Shown piece after piece: positions 9,513 through 18,582 of a stretch of DNA of 64,000 nucleotides. Positions within the stretch are counted from its first letter, which is position 1; each line of letters starts with the position of its first letter. The DNA is from an uncultured Chlorobiaceae bacterium. GTDB taxonomy: Bacteria; Bacteroidota; Chlorobiia; Chlorobiales; Chlorobiaceae. The stretch is from positions 1 through 64,000 of the forward strand of contig CAITSZ010000030.1 in the NCBI GenBank assembly GCA_903895195.1, in the 5' to 3' direction. The position numbers and the translations under genes are program-made. The notes beneath the pieces are model-generated. The model did no database searches and was not told the DNA's origin. It worked only from the letters and a program-made list of their open reading frames with translations.

Positions 9513-11153
9513 ATGAAAATACTGATGGTTCAGCCAAATTATCATTCAGGGGGAGCCGAAATTGCCGGTAACTGGACACCAAGCTGGGTCGCCTATATCG
9601 GTGGCGCCCTAAAACAGGCAGGATTCGATCAGGTGAAATTTGTTGACGCCATGGCCGATGACATTCCTGATGACCAGATTGAGGAGATCATCCGGAAGAA
9701 CATGCCGGATGTGGTGATGACGACCAATATCACTCCTTCGATCTTTAAGGCACAGGCTATCATGAAACTCGCCAAGAAGGTGAATCCGAAGATCAGAACG
9801 ATCATGGGTGGTATCCATTCGACCTTCATGTACCCACAGGTACTCAGTGAGGCGCCTGAAACCGATTATGTTGTTCGCGGTGAAGGTGAAGAGGTGACCG
9901 TGAACCTCATCAAGGAGATCGCAGCAGGAACCGATATGCAGAACCGTGGAGATATTACCGGCATTGCCTATATCGACAACGAGGGCAAGGTGTTCGCAAC
10001 GCCTGCACATCCTGTCATTGAAGATCTTGATACTCTATCGCCCGACTGGAGCCTTTACGACTGGGATAAATACATTTATACGCCTCTCAACTGCCGCCTG
10101 GCGGTTCCCAACTTTGCAAGAGGATGTCCTTTCACCTGTACATTCTGTTCACAGTGGCAGTTCTGGCGCCGCTACCGTGCTCGCAGTCCAAAGCTTTTTG
10201 TTGATGAAATTGAGGTGCTGGTCAAGCAGCACAAAGTTGGCTTTTTTATCCTTGCTGATGAAGAACCAACAATCAACAAGCAGAAGTTTGTCTCGCTATG
10301 CCAGGAGCTTATCGACCGGAAGCTTGATGTTACCTGGGGTATCAACACCCGAGTGACCGACATCATGCGCGATGCCGATCTGCTGCCGTTCTTCCGCAGA
10401 GCGGGTCTTGTACACGTGTCACTCGGCACAGAAGCTGCCAGCCAGATGAACCTGAACCGCTTCCGCAAAGAGACCACAATCGAAGAGAACAAGCTTGCAA
10501 TCAAGCTGCTGCAGAAGAATGGAATCGTGGCTGAAGCACAGTTTGTTATGGGCCTTGAGCACGAAACCCCGGAAACTATCGAAGAGACCTACCAGCTCTG
10601 TAAAGACTGGGATCCCGATATGGCCAACTGGACCATCTACACCCCTTGGCCTTTCTCTGACCTCTTCAAGGAGCTTGGCGACAGGGTGGAGGTGCGCGAC
10701 TACTCAAAGTACAACTTTGTGACGCCGATCATCAAGCCTGACAACATGGAGCGTGAGGATGTGCTGAAACTGGTTCTGAAGTCATACGCCCGTTTCTATG
10801 CACGCAAGACCTTCTTCGGCTACCCATGGATCAAGGATCCTTATGTCCGCAAGTACATGCTTGGCTGTCTGAAAGCGTTTGCCCAGACTACCATTACCAA
10901 GCGCTTCTACGACATCGACAGGGTCAAAACAAAGAACCGCAAGATTGAGGTCGACCTTGGATTCGACAAGTCAAGGATTCTCACTCAGGAGGAGGTAAAG
11001 AATCTCAAGGAACTGCGCCCTGAAATGGTTGCTGATATGAGCTTCGGCCTTAAAGAGGCTGGGTACCAGCGTGAGCACGACGAGCACAATTGGGATGAGT
11101 TCGATGAGAGTACCATCAAGGACCGTAACTCTTCAACAATTCGCAACTGCTGA
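9513..11153 (+). CDS. bchE: Anaerobic Mg-protoporphyrin IX monomethyl ester cyclase
   Basis: 546 residues. This oxygen-independent cyclase forms the isocyclic fifth ring. The N-terminal half (to about residue 140) is a cobalamin-binding-type domain. The radical SAM CxxxCxxC cluster is Cys205, Cys209 and Cys212 in GCPFTCTFCSQWQFWR. The family needs cobalamin, SAM and a 4Fe-4S cluster. A good ribosome site (ctggaggatgg) lies just upstream. The 147-bp gap after bchM has AT-rich promoter-like sequence but no clear consensus, so the gene may be read both from bchH-bchM and from its own promoter. A terminator follows at 11178. Confidence 0.95.
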   Translation: MKILMVQPNYHSGGAEIAGNWTPSWVAYIGGALKQAGFDQVKFVDAMADDIPDDQIEEIIRKNMPDVVMTTNITPSIFKAQAIMKLAKKVNPKIRTIMGGIHSTFMYPQVLSEAPETDYVVRGEGEEVTVNLIKEIAAGTDMQNRGDITGIAYIDNEGKVFATPAHPVIEDLDTLSPDWSLYDWDKYIYTPLNCRLAVPNFARGCPFTCTFCSQWQFWRRYRARSPKLFVDEIEVLVKQHKVGFFILADEEPTINKQKFVSLCQELIDRKLDVTWGINTRVTDIMRDADLLPFFRRAGLVHVSLGTEAASQMNLNRFRKETTIEENKLAIKLLQKNGIVAEAQFVMGLEHETPETIEETYQLCKDWDPDMANWTIYTPWPFSDLFKELGDRVEVRDYSKYNFVTPIIKPDNMEREDVLKLVLKSYARFYARKTFFGYPWIKDPYVRKYMLGCLKAFAQTTITKRFYDIDRVKTKNRKIEVDLGFDKSRILTQEEVKNLKELRPEMVADMSFGLKEAGYQREHDEHNWDEFDESTIKDRNSSTIRNC

Positions 11154-11177
11154 GAGAGCTTGTTCAGTCATGAAAAC

Positions 11178-11210
11178 AAAAAAGCCCTTCAGAAACGGAG
11201 GGCTTTTTTA
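11178..11210 (+). terminator. Intrinsic terminator after bchE
   Basis: A-rich left arm ending agccct (11183-11188), a 10-nt loop, agggct (11199-11204) and a T run. The flanking A and T tracts would let it also serve the convergent DUF2239 gene ending at 11231. Confidence 0.85.
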
Positions 11211-11230
11211 TTTTATCTCATTATTTTTCT

Positions 11231-11827
11231 TCACACTTCGCACTGGAATGCATTGCTTGAAAGTTTTAGAAGATGACTGAGGATGTCGCTCGGCCATACA
11301 GCAACTGTCTTATTGAACGTTTCAGAATTTCCAGCAAACAAAGCCCTTGATGCCTCCTCAAATCCAGGCAGGTCACCAGCCATAGCGAACATAAATCTGT
11401 ATGTAGCCCCTTGCGAAGTGCGCAACAGATCCCTATCACTGTTCATACGTCGCGCCTCCTCAACAAGCTTACGAAGAGCAACCGATGCTCCGCCAGGTTG
11501 GCTGTTAAGCCACTCCCAATGCCGAGGCAGTAGGGTGACTTCCCGTGGAATAACACCCAGTTTCGGGCGTCCTGGTCCCCTCTGAACAGCGCTCTGCCTG
11601 CTGTCAAGAGCTGAGGGATTAGTCAACCGGCTCAGAACATTTTCCATCGTTCCACGGAAATCAACTTCAATAAGCTCACTGCTTTTATCATCAAAGATCA
11701 AAACAGAGAGGGCCGCCCCTTTATCAACACTCTCTTTAACCTTTTTGACGACCTCCATCAGCTCTCCTGATGCAATACAGCGATTACCATCAAATGCCGT
11801 GCAATGTTGAATATTTTCTCTGTTCAT
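11231..11827 (-). CDS. DUF2239 family protein
   Basis: 198 residues. The centre carries the family hallmark GRPKLGVIPREVTLLPRH followed by WEWLNSQPGGASVALRKLV, conserved in DUF2239 proteins of unknown function. GRPK resembles a minor-groove AT-hook, and the helices after it look like a small DNA-binding unit, so a regulatory role is possible but unproven. The N-terminal part, with a DDKSSELIEVDF segment, is predicted alpha/beta. No signal peptide or membrane segment. The gene converges on bchE, and its upstream region holds two palindromes. Confidence 0.75.
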   Translation of the reverse strand: MNRENIQHCTAFDGNRCIASGELMEVVKKVKESVDKGAALSVLIFDDKSSELIEVDFRGTMENVLSRLTNPSALDSRQSAVQRGPGRPKLGVIPREVTLLPRHWEWLNSQPGGASVALRKLVEEARRMNSDRDLLRTSQGATYRFMFAMAGDLPGFEEASRALFAGNSETFNKTVAVWPSDILSHLLKLSSNAFQCEV

Positions 11828-11849
11828 TTTGTATGAGCTTTCGATTTTA

Positions 11850-11919
11850 ATTATATCCGGATATAATACCTCGCAAATGTAACAGAATAGAAAAGAATTA
11901 CCAATATTACCCGGATAAT
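11850..11919 (-). promoter_or_regulatory. Paired palindromes upstream of the DUF2239 gene
   Basis: An 18-bp perfect palindrome attatatccggatataat lies at 11850-11867, 23 bp upstream of the DUF2239 start. A related 14-bp palindrome with one mismatched pair, attacccggataat, lies at 11906-11919. Their centres are 54 bp apart, about five helical turns. The first contains a -10-like tataat. The pair looks like a dimer-binding operator, perhaps for autoregulation. Confidence 0.5.
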
Positions 11920-11931
11920 TATAATTCTAAA

Positions 11932-12819
11932 CTATTTCAACATTGTTCCAATACCGAGACGGTCGGCAATATTGGCTTTTGGATCGATCACCGGCCTGAT
12001 GAGAGGAGAGGCACAGGTCATGAGCGTGGTAACACCGGGTCCGTGACCGGCTTCCATGCAATCGCTGTGTACAACGATTCCGATACTGACCGCACCTTTA
12101 CGGTAGGCTCTGCCATACCTGTTATCGTGATCCAGAAGTGCAACAAAATCACCGAAACGGATTTTATCGATATTATACTCTTTTACTGTTTCAGCATCGC
12201 TGGTCATGATATCGTAATCACCTTTTGCCACATGGGCTGAACCGATTCCTGATCCCATACAGACCGCAGGAACAACTGTGGTAACCGGCACTTCAAGCAC
12301 TCCACCCTCAAGTTCTCGAATATTCATGACCTTAAGCAGATCAGGGTCGAGATTGAAGAGGGTAATATCAGGATAGTCCGTAAGCTTCAGACCCTGTCCT
12401 TTTCCCCGAATGATGATGGTATCGCTGTAAAGGAGCTTTTCCTTAACATCGCGCACAAAATCCACGATCACATGTTCCGATCCGCCATGATGACCGAGTA
12501 CACGTCCTTCAGCACCTTTAGCTTCCCCTGTAGCGACTGTGGCAATATTGCCGGCGCAAGAGTATATCTGCAAACCGACGTTGGGATGCTCAAAGGGTTT
12601 ATTGGTATCGGCTGTGCAGCTCACTCCAGGCTCTATATGATCACCCTGCCATCCAAAAGCCGCATCTCCAACCTGGACGTTCAGAGTAATGCCTCCTATG
12701 GAAGGAAGAAGAAAAGGGGTGCCGTGATGGTCAACTTCCCAGTTCCCTCTTGTTCTCGGTTGACCGGGCTGGCATTGAAGGAGAAACTCTACAAGATGTT
12801 GTTCGTTTGTGGTAAGCAT
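11932..12819 (-). CDS. DUF4438 domain protein
   Basis: 295 residues, cytoplasmic, with no signal peptide. The sequence is recognised as the DUF4438 family (for example [15 protein letters not shown], and [19 protein letters not shown] near the C-terminus). Conserved His, Asp and Cys residues in [12 protein letters not shown] suggest a metal or ligand site, but no reaction is known to me. The gene is separated by 45 bp from the next gene upstream and by 104 bp from DUF2239, so it is probably transcribed with 12865-13599. Confidence 0.7.
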   Translation of the reverse strand: MLTTNEQHLVEFLLQCQPGQPRTRGNWEVDHHGTPFLLPSIGGITLNVQVGDAAFGWQGDHIEPGVSCTADTNKPFEHPNVGLQIYSCAGNIATVATGEAKGAEGRVLGHHGGSEHVIVDFVRDVKEKLLYSDTIIIRGKGQGLKLTDYPDITLFNLDPDLLKVMNIRELEGGVLEVPVTTVVPAVCMGSGIGSAHVAKGDYDIMTSDAETVKEYNIDKIRFGDFVALLDHDNRYGRAYRKGAVSIGIVVHSDCMEAGHGPGVTTLMTCASPLIRPVIDPKANIADRLGIGTMLK

Positions 12820-12864
12820 AACTTCTTTTAAATAATGATTGTCTCAATTAATTGCTCAGAATGG

Positions 12865-13599
12865 CTATGAATCAAATCCCGGCCTAATAAAGGCGCGAGC
12901 GGAAGGAAATACAACTTCAGTGGAACGGCGCAAACGGTCAAGATGAAGAAGAATAGATAGTGTTTTATCCTCTTGAGCAGGATACTCTGCATAGAGTACA
13001 CTCCATGCAGCGAGGGAACGATCAATGGCTATCAGTGCGACCTTGGCAGTGCCGTTGGAATCGCTTTGCAGTTCAGTTTGTGCTATAGATGATTCATTCA
13101 AACGACCTTCTACAGCTCGAACAGTCTTAGGGTAAATAAAATACTGATAATGGCGGATCACCTGAATATGTTCATCAAGAGAAAGAGGGTGATTGGTCAG
13201 CAGTGATTCTTCTGCTTCCAAAAATTCGTCCACAGCAGCAAACCATTCGTTCACCATGCCGGAATAGACAAGTGACGCTGTCGCACAAGGGTGTTCACGG
13301 GCGTTACGATGGAAACTTTCCTCCTGTTCGGAAAATGCAGTTTCCTTATCAAGATCTTCCGGATCGATCCCATGCTGTGCTGCCATTTCCCTGATAAGAC
13401 GCATGGCTTGAACAAGAGCTTCACCCATTTCCTCCCAAAACCTGGCATTCAATGCATCAAAACCCCTCAGTGCATCACCGCTCGATGTATCCTCGGATTC
13501 AATCTGAAACTGAAGGCAACACGACGTATATGCACACCGTTCACACCATCGGTCGCAATAGTTGTAGATGCCTGGTATCAAATCCGGTTTTGCGCTCAT
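12865..13599 (-). CDS. Conserved hypothetical protein with N-terminal Cys cluster
   Basis: 244 residues; I do not recognise a named family. The N-terminus has five closely spaced cysteines, in YNYCDRWCERCAYTSCCLQF (about residues 12-31), a pattern that could bind zinc or an iron-sulfur cluster. The remainder is acidic and helical, with RFWEEMGEALVQAMRLIREM near 54-73 and no membrane segment. It lies 36 bp downstream of the arfB gene and is probably co-transcribed with it. The short Cys-rich head on an all-helical body suggests a redox-sensing or metal-binding role, but that is conjecture. Confidence 0.65.
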   Translation of the reverse strand: MSAKPDLIPGIYNYCDRWCERCAYTSCCLQFQIESEDTSSGDALRGFDALNARFWEEMGEALVQAMRLIREMAAQHGIDPEDLDKETAFSEQEESFHRNAREHPCATASLVYSGMVNEWFAAVDEFLEAEESLLTNHPLSLDEHIQVIRHYQYFIYPKTVRAVEGRLNESSIAQTELQSDSNGTAKVALIAIDRSLAAWSVLYAEYPAQEDKTLSILLHLDRLRRSTEVVFPSARAFIRPGFDS

Positions 13600-13635
13600 T
13601 ACTTACCCTATTACGTTATCTTTCAGATGCCTTAC

Positions 13636-14061
13636 CTACCAATCGATCCGACCTCTCAGTGATTTGATATCCGAGCGCTTCTCCTTTTTTTCAAGTCGTT
13701 TCACTTTGGAGGTGAAGGTTGGCTTTGTCTTCCTTCGATTTTTTGGAACATCGGCCGCACTTCCCACAATCATCTGAAGCCGGTCAAGAGCATCTTCACG
13801 ATTTTTCTCCCTTGAGCGAAACCGCTGTGCTTTTATAATAATAACTCCTTCGCGTGAAAGGCGCTGGTCTCTTCTCATACTTAGCAACCGCTCCTTGATC
13901 TCATCAGGAAGAGAGGATGCCCTGATATCAAAACGTAAATGAACTGCGGTCTCAACCTTGTTCACATTCTGCCCCCCTGCCCCCTGAGAGCGCATGGCAT
14001 GCAGCTCGATTTCGGTGAGAGAAACAGTTACCTTCTCTCTGATTTTATTACCATCCGTCAT
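13636..14061 (-). CDS. arfB: Alternative ribosome-rescue factor ArfB (YaeJ type)
   Basis: 141 residues, the usual length of stand-alone class I release-factor-like hydrolases. The catalytic GGQ (residues 29-31, in RSQGAGGQNVNKVETAVHL) hydrolyses peptidyl-tRNA on ribosomes stalled without a stop codon. The basic tail with KRLEKKEKRSDIKSLRGRI fits the part that enters the empty mRNA channel. It lacks the codon-recognition domains of full release factors, so it is not PrfA or PrfB. Confidence 0.88.
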   Translation of the reverse strand: MTDGNKIREKVTVSLTEIELHAMRSQGAGGQNVNKVETAVHLRFDIRASSLPDEIKERLLSMRRDQRLSREGVIIIKAQRFRSREKNREDALDRLQMIVGSAADVPKNRRKTKPTFTSKVKRLEKKEKRSDIKSLRGRIDW

Positions 14062-14124
14062 TAGTAAGCTCTATGTCAGGCTTTGCATGATACATCGTCA
14101 GTCAAATTAATATGGTGAACCTTT

Positions 14125-14718
14125 CTATAAGGACGCAAGGGCTCTGATAGTTTCTGGCCATGTTGCAAATCTGATGCTTTTTATTCCTACGGATGCCGCA
14201 GAACTGCAGTTTACAGGTTTGTCATCGATCAGTATAAATTCATCGGCGGCAATTCCTGTATCATTAAGAACGTGCTGAAATGCTTCCGGAGAACTTTTCA
14301 AAAAACCGTGTTCGTAAGAAAGATAGTAACGCTCCCTCTCCCTTAAAAGGGGGTATCTGGTCAGAAGAAAAGCAAAATGCAGAGGGTCAGTATCGCTCAT
14401 TATCCAGAGCTTGTGGTCCCTGCAGAGAGCCACCACACATTCTTCGACCCCCTCCATCGGGGAAAACACATCCTGCCAGCGCTCCCTTATTTCACCGTGG
14501 CTCATATTTCCTGTCAGCGAATCACGCCCGATCATACAGAGAAAGTCGAGCGGAGCGATGATACCTTGATCAAACTTTATTTTCAGCTCTCCCTGGCAAT
14601 ATTTCCTGTACACTGCCTGCAGGTCGGAAGAGCTATCTGAAAGAACTACTCCCCTGCAGAATCTTAAAAAATCTACAGATGCAATCACATTTCCGATATC
14701 AAGTAAAATAATGCTCAT
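14125..14718 (-). CDS. HAD-superfamily phosphatase (YihX-like)
   Basis: 197 residues. HAD motif I is at the extreme N-terminus (IILLDIGNVIASVDF), motif II is probably LWIMSDTDPLHF and motif IV is EFILIDDKPVNCSSA. The first motif reads DIGNV in place of DxDxT; the second Asp is also replaced by Gly in YihX-type HAD phosphatases, which hydrolyse small sugar phosphates. A helical cap (about residues 15-90) follows motif I. The substrate is unknown. The nearest genes are arfB and cspA; no pathway link is visible. Confidence 0.75.
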   Translation of the reverse strand: MSIILLDIGNVIASVDFLRFCRGVVLSDSSSDLQAVYRKYCQGELKIKFDQGIIAPLDFLCMIGRDSLTGNMSHGEIRERWQDVFSPMEGVEECVVALCRDHKLWIMSDTDPLHFAFLLTRYPLLRERERYYLSYEHGFLKSSPEAFQHVLNDTGIAADEFILIDDKPVNCSSAASVGIKSIRFATWPETIRALASL

Positions 14719-14776
14719 TCTGAATCTTCTCTTTTGTTCTTACGCCGGGTTCCGGCGCCTCAAATTCTTTGAAATA

Positions 14777-14822
14777 GCAGAAACACAAAGGGCGCATGGT
14801 TATGCGCCCTTTGTGTTTCTGC
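14777..14822. terminator. Very stable 21-bp hairpin
   Basis: A perfect 21-bp inverted repeat (14777-14797 with 14802-14822) around the 4-nt loop ggtt. It lies between the HAD gene and cspA, both on the minus strand. Only short T runs follow, so it may be a transcript-end stabiliser or processing site as much as a terminator. Confidence 0.75.
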
Positions 14823-14936
14823 CATAGTTGAAACTGTTCTGCTCCTCTTCGAAAAGCCTTTAGCGGTTAATCACAACAACCGCAGAATAAAACGATAGTA
14901 CTGATAACTAATCCGCAGACAAAGCAGCTCGGACAA

Positions 14937-14957
14937 AACGGTGTGAGAACCGTTCTA
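14937..14957 (-). terminator. Probable terminator of cspA
   Basis: On the minus strand, aacggt pairs with accgtt around a 6-nt loop and is followed by TTTG, beginning 16 bp after the cspA stop. It is short and of moderate strength; the large hairpin at 14777 may back it up. Confidence 0.5.
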
Positions 14958-14972
14958 TGGTTCGAAATTAAT

Positions 14973-15182
14973 TTAGAGAGGAGTTACGTCTTCAGCCTGA
15001 AGGCCTTTTGCTCCCTGGGTCACTTCCATCAATACTTTCTGGCCTTCTACAAGTGTTTTGCGACCAGTACCGTTAATAGCACTATGATGCACAAAAACAT
15101 CTTTTCCGCCTTTCTGCTCGATGAAGCCGTAACCTTTTTCTTCGTTGAACCATTTAACAGTTCCTTCAACCTGAGTACCCAT
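14973..15182 (-). CDS. cspA: Cold-shock-domain RNA-binding protein
   Basis: 69 residues, a single cold shock domain. RNP1 is KGYGFI (16-21) and RNP2 is VFVHH (29-33); the N-terminal [14 protein letters not shown] is canonical. The protein binds single-stranded RNA or DNA and melts secondary structure. A purine-rich agaggt precedes the ATG. The 229-bp region up to the WD40 gene leaves room for a long 5' leader, as in cspA genes that are regulated post-transcriptionally by temperature. Confidence 0.93.
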   Translation of the reverse strand: MGTQVEGTVKWFNEEKGYGFIEQKGGKDVFVHHSAINGTGRKTLVEGQKVLMEVTQGAKGLQAEDVTPL

Positions 15183-15345
15183 ATCTACCTCTTTTTATTT
15201 TTGCCATTTAAATTTGGCGTTACAATGAACGAACCCCGACATGAGGCGTTCAAAAACGAATATACTTTTCGTAATAATGAATTTACTCACTTTAAGCTAA
15301 TTCAAAAAGGAAGTTGATCATTTTACGCTACTTTTTTATTTTTGA

Positions 15346-15378
15346 CAAAAAAAAGCAGTGGGCTCTTTTTCAGAGCTC
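15346..15378 (-). terminator. Terminator of the WD40 gene
   Basis: Reading the minus strand, gctct/agagc with a gaaaa loop (15362-15376 on the plus strand) is followed by ccactg and then a run of eight T. It lies 34 bp after the WD40 stop and separates that gene from cspA. Confidence 0.6.
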
Positions 15379-15411
15379 CAGGGTGGCGCAAACTGATGAT
15401 ATCCTCTTACA

Positions 15412-16362
15412 CTACCTTATTGCCCAGAGCTTAATCTTGCGATCGTCACTACCGCTGGCAATAATTTTTCCGTCAGGAGAGACATCAACTGACTGCACTT
15501 CAAGCACATGACCACGATAAGAGTGGAGCTGTTTACCGCTCTCTACATCCCAAAGTCTGACGGATTCATCGTTGGCTGCACTCACAATCTTGGTGCCATC
15601 CGGAGTGAAACAGACGCTTCGTACAGCATCTTCATGACCTTCAAACACTGTTATAATTTCGCCGCTTGCTGCATTGAGAAGCTTAACCTTTGCATCCCGT
15701 CCGCAGAAAGCTATAAGCGTATCATCCGGACTGAAGGCTAATGCATGAGAAAGTCTGTCATTAGTATTGAAGTTGGCAATATTTTTACCGCTCTCAACAT
15801 CCCATATTTTAATGATTGGTTCTTCTCCACAACTGGCGATTTTTTTACCATCGTGACTGTATGCCAGACATTCGATATATGATTTGTGGCCGAGAAGCCG
15901 GGATAGCTCACGACCCGTTTCGACATCCCAGAGCCTGATTGTTGTGTCACGTGAACAGCTTGCAACAATTTTGCTGTCAGGACTGAAAGCCACCATGCGG
16001 ACTGCAGTATCGTGACCTTTGCAAACATGGAGAGACTCGCCGGTCGACGCATCCCAGATTCTAACAGTGCTATCGGTACTTCCGCTGGCAAGCCTTTTGC
16101 CGTCGCGACTGTAATCGATACACTCAACCCAGGTTTCGTGCCCTTTCATGGTAAACAGAGGTTTGCCGGACTCTACATCCCAAAGCATAACCTGTTCATC
16201 AAAACTACCACTGACAAGTTTTTTTCCATCGGTACTGAATTTTACGCCAAGTACCCTATCAAGATGGCCTTCCATCGTCTTTATCAGGTTAACATCCTCA
16301 ATAACTTTGGGAAGCTTCAATTCCACTTCCTTTTTCCCGAATATTTTCGATAAGAAACCCAT
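15412..16362 (-). CDS. Seven-bladed WD40 beta-propeller protein
   Basis: 316 residues. After a short N-terminal tail (MGFLSKIFGKKEVELKLP) the protein is seven WD40 repeats of about 41 residues each, typically GH-x-SPDG-x-ASGS-x-D-x-LWD. Blade 5 (NFNTNDRLSHALAFSPDD) is the most divergent and lacks the GH dipeptide. Seven blades make one closed propeller with no enzymatic domain, so it should act as a protein-binding scaffold. There is no signal peptide; the tail with FLSKIF could be a weak amphipathic helix. The partner is unknown. Confidence 0.88.
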   Translation of the reverse strand: MGFLSKIFGKKEVELKLPKVIEDVNLIKTMEGHLDRVLGVKFSTDGKKLVSGSFDEQVMLWDVESGKPLFTMKGHETWVECIDYSRDGKRLASGSTDSTVRIWDASTGESLHVCKGHDTAVRMVAFSPDSKIVASCSRDTTIRLWDVETGRELSRLLGHKSYIECLAYSHDGKKIASCGEEPIIKIWDVESGKNIANFNTNDRLSHALAFSPDDTLIAFCGRDAKVKLLNAASGEIITVFEGHEDAVRSVCFTPDGTKIVSAANDESVRLWDVESGKQLHSYRGHVLEVQSVDVSPDGKIIASGSDDRKIKLWAIR

Positions 16363-16466
16363 AAGAATACTCTCGTTTGAATTGATACTCTTTTACCCGA
16401 TACAGTTCACTCTGGTTGGAGATCACTGATTTTAATCCTGCAATTTAAAAAAAATTATCTCCTCTA

Positions 16467-17606
16467 TCAGGAAAAATTGTAATGTCGCCCTTTCCAGAGA
16501 GCGCCCCTGCCAAATTTTATCTTTAAAAAAGAGTTGAGGGCGATACCAATAAGTAATACCTGGGAGAAAACATGAAGAAAAGCTATAAAGAGTGACTGGC
16601 GAAAAAGCTTTGCAATGATGAGACGGCAGAGCAGGGCTATGATAATCTGGGAAAGAGGGAGCCAGAACAATGAAATGCCGGATTCTCCGAGCAGCAGTGA
16701 GCGGAACAAAAAAAGATAGGGCAGAACATAGCATGCGGCAACAATAACCACAAGAATAAGCAGCCCTGAGGTACTGTATCCTAAGGCCGGAAAAAGATTT
16801 TTTGAAAAGCCCTCCCAGATTTCCTTGAAATTACGATACATCCGGCAAGTGACGGCATCGGAACCGTTAAAAGCGAGCACACTGCCTCCGGCTTTTTTAA
16901 CGGCTCTGCAGAGCCATACATCTTCAACAATGGCATCTCTGACACTTGCATGGCCACCAATACGCTCATAGAGAGCGCGGCGAAAACAAATAAACTGACC
17001 GTTGGCAAAACTGAACGCCGGTTTCGGATTTGTTCGGACAAGACGAAGGGGCAGATAACACATAAGAATAACATGAATCAGCGGCACCAAAAGTTTTTCC
17101 CAGAACGATCCGAGTTCCTGCCAGGGCATAAGGGAAAGCATATCAGCATTTGATCTCTGCATGGCGCCAACCGAACGACGAAGTGCATGAGGCTCATGCA
17201 TGGTATCTGCATCAGTAAAAAGCAGCAGTTCGCCCTTTGCCTGGCGACTGAGCTGAAAACAGGCCCACGCTTTTCCATGCCATCCGGAGGGAAGAGGTTG
17301 ACCATTCAAAAGATGCAGGCGATCCCCCGACTCTTTCTGCAGGCGATCAAGAATTTCCGGGGTAGCATCGGTTGAGTCGTCATCAAGCACAAGAATCTCA
17401 TAGGAGCCGTAGTCCTGTCGCAAGAGTGAGGATATACAGCGTTCGATGTTCAGTGCTTCATTGCGGGCAGGCACCATAACCGAAACTAATGGCCCTGCAG
17501 GAGATGGATTTTCAGGCATACAGGGAAAATCCGCCAGGTTTCTGAGCAAAACCACTAAAAAAAGCAGCAAAAACAGCAGAACCACTATCTGATAGAAAAA
17601 AAACAT
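16467..17606 (-). CDS. cruC: Membrane glycosyltransferase family 2, probable chlorobactene glucosyltransferase
   Basis: 379 residues from the ATG at 17606. It has one N-terminal membrane helix, a GT2 domain (VSVMVPARNEALNIERCI, LVLDDDSTDATPEIL, TDADT, and VEDVWLCRAVKKAG) and at least two C-terminal membrane helices, the CrtQ/CruC architecture. In green sulfur bacteria CruC glucosylates hydroxychlorobactene. The nearby bchK agrees with my memory of the C. tepidum cruC region, so CruC is the favoured name, but another lipid or carotenoid glycosyltransferase cannot be excluded. A GTG at 17627 would extend the protein by 7 residues but lies inside the hisG terminator, so the ATG is preferred. Confidence 0.7.
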   Translation of the reverse strand: MFFFYQIVVLLFLLLFLVVLLRNLADFPCMPENPSPAGPLVSVMVPARNEALNIERCISSLLRQDYGSYEILVLDDDSTDATPEILDRLQKESGDRLHLLNGQPLPSGWHGKAWACFQLSRQAKGELLLFTDADTMHEPHALRRSVGAMQRSNADMLSLMPWQELGSFWEKLLVPLIHVILMCYLPLRLVRTNPKPAFSFANGQFICFRRALYERIGGHASVRDAIVEDVWLCRAVKKAGGSVLAFNGSDAVTCRMYRNFKEIWEGFSKNLFPALGYSTSGLLILVVIVAACYVLPYLFLFRSLLLGESGISLFWLPLSQIIIALLCRLIIAKLFRQSLFIAFLHVFSQVLLIGIALNSFLKIKFGRGALWKGRHYNFS

Positions 17607-17615
17607 GGCAACGAT

Positions 17616-17642
17616 AAAAAAGGCCACCCTTACGGGCGGCCT
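17616..17642 (-). terminator. Terminator of hisG
   Basis: On the minus strand, aggccgccc pairs with gggtggcct (one G-T pair) around gtaa and is followed by TTTTTT. It starts 31 bp after the hisG stop and ends 10 bp before the cruC ATG. Confidence 0.8.
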
Positions 17643-17672
17643 GCAAGTTCATGAGTAGAAGTAGAAAACCTT

Positions 17673-18557
17673 TCAGTCGATCAGTTTATTGATATTATAC
17701 TCAAAAATACCCTCGGCACCGGCTCTTTTCAGTTCCGGAATGAGATGACGAACTATTTTTTCTTTAACGATAACTTCAAGTGCCACCCAGCCTTCTTCAG
17801 AAAGATGGGATATTGTCGGCTGACGCAGGGCGGGAATAATGGCTATTATCTTGTCGAGCGAAGATTTCGGCGCATTCATTTTCAAGCCAACCTTTCCCTG
17901 AGCATTAATAGCGCCTTGAAGCAGCATCGCCATATTTTCTATCTTCTCGCGCTTCCATGGATCATTCCATGATTTTTTATTGGCGATCAATTTTGTGTTC
18001 GACTCGAGGATCGTATCAACAATTCTCAGCTTGTTAGCCCTGAGCGAGGAGCCTGTTTCCGTCACTTCGACAATGGCATCGGCAAGGTCGGGCGGTTTAA
18101 CTTCGGTGGCTCCCCAGCTGAACTCCACCAAAGCATTGACTCCGTTTTTGGCAAGGTATTTCTTGGTAATATTAACCACTTCTGTAGCAATATGCTTGCC
18201 TTCAAGGTCTTTGACCGACTGAACAGGGGAATTTTCGGGAACACAAAGCACCCAGCGAACCGGCCGCATTGAAGCTTTGGAATAGACAAGATCAGCAACC
18301 TCAACCACATCCGCATCTGTTTCGATGATCCAGTCTTTGCCGGTCAGCCCTACATCAAAGGCGCCAAGTTCAACATAGTGAGCCATTTCCTGCGCCCTGA
18401 TAAGAATGGCTTCCAACTCATCATCATCTATTGAGGGAAAATATGAACGGCTCTGAACAGAAAAATGAAATCCTGCATGTGCAAAAAGATCGATTGTAGA
18501 ATCCTGCAGGCTTCCTTTTGGTAAACCAAGTTTCAGAACCTTGTTTGTATTACTCAT
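17673..18557 (-). CDS. hisG: ATP phosphoribosyltransferase (long form)
   Basis: 294 residues, the hexameric long form with a C-terminal regulatory domain (about 220-294) that usually binds histidine. It catalyses the first step of histidine synthesis, joining ATP and PRPP. The N-terminus [18 protein letters not shown] and the segments [20 protein letters not shown] and [19 protein letters not shown] (PRPP binding) are diagnostic. No other his genes lie in this window, so the pathway is scattered, as in other Chlorobi. Confidence 0.95.
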   Translation of the reverse strand: MSNTNKVLKLGLPKGSLQDSTIDLFAHAGFHFSVQSRSYFPSIDDDELEAILIRAQEMAHYVELGAFDVGLTGKDWIIETDADVVEVADLVYSKASMRPVRWVLCVPENSPVQSVKDLEGKHIATEVVNITKKYLAKNGVNALVEFSWGATEVKPPDLADAIVEVTETGSSLRANKLRIVDTILESNTKLIANKKSWNDPWKREKIENMAMLLQGAINAQGKVGLKMNAPKSSLDKIIAIIPALRQPTISHLSEEGWVALEVIVKEKIVRHLIPELKRAGAEGIFEYNINKLID

Positions 18558-18582
18558 ATCAGCAGCTGTCTATAAATTAACG

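Noticed and set aside
17606-17627. GTG start for the glycosyltransferase at 17627
   Set aside because: It lies inside the hisG terminator and adds only seven residues before a membrane helix; the ATG at 17606 is better.
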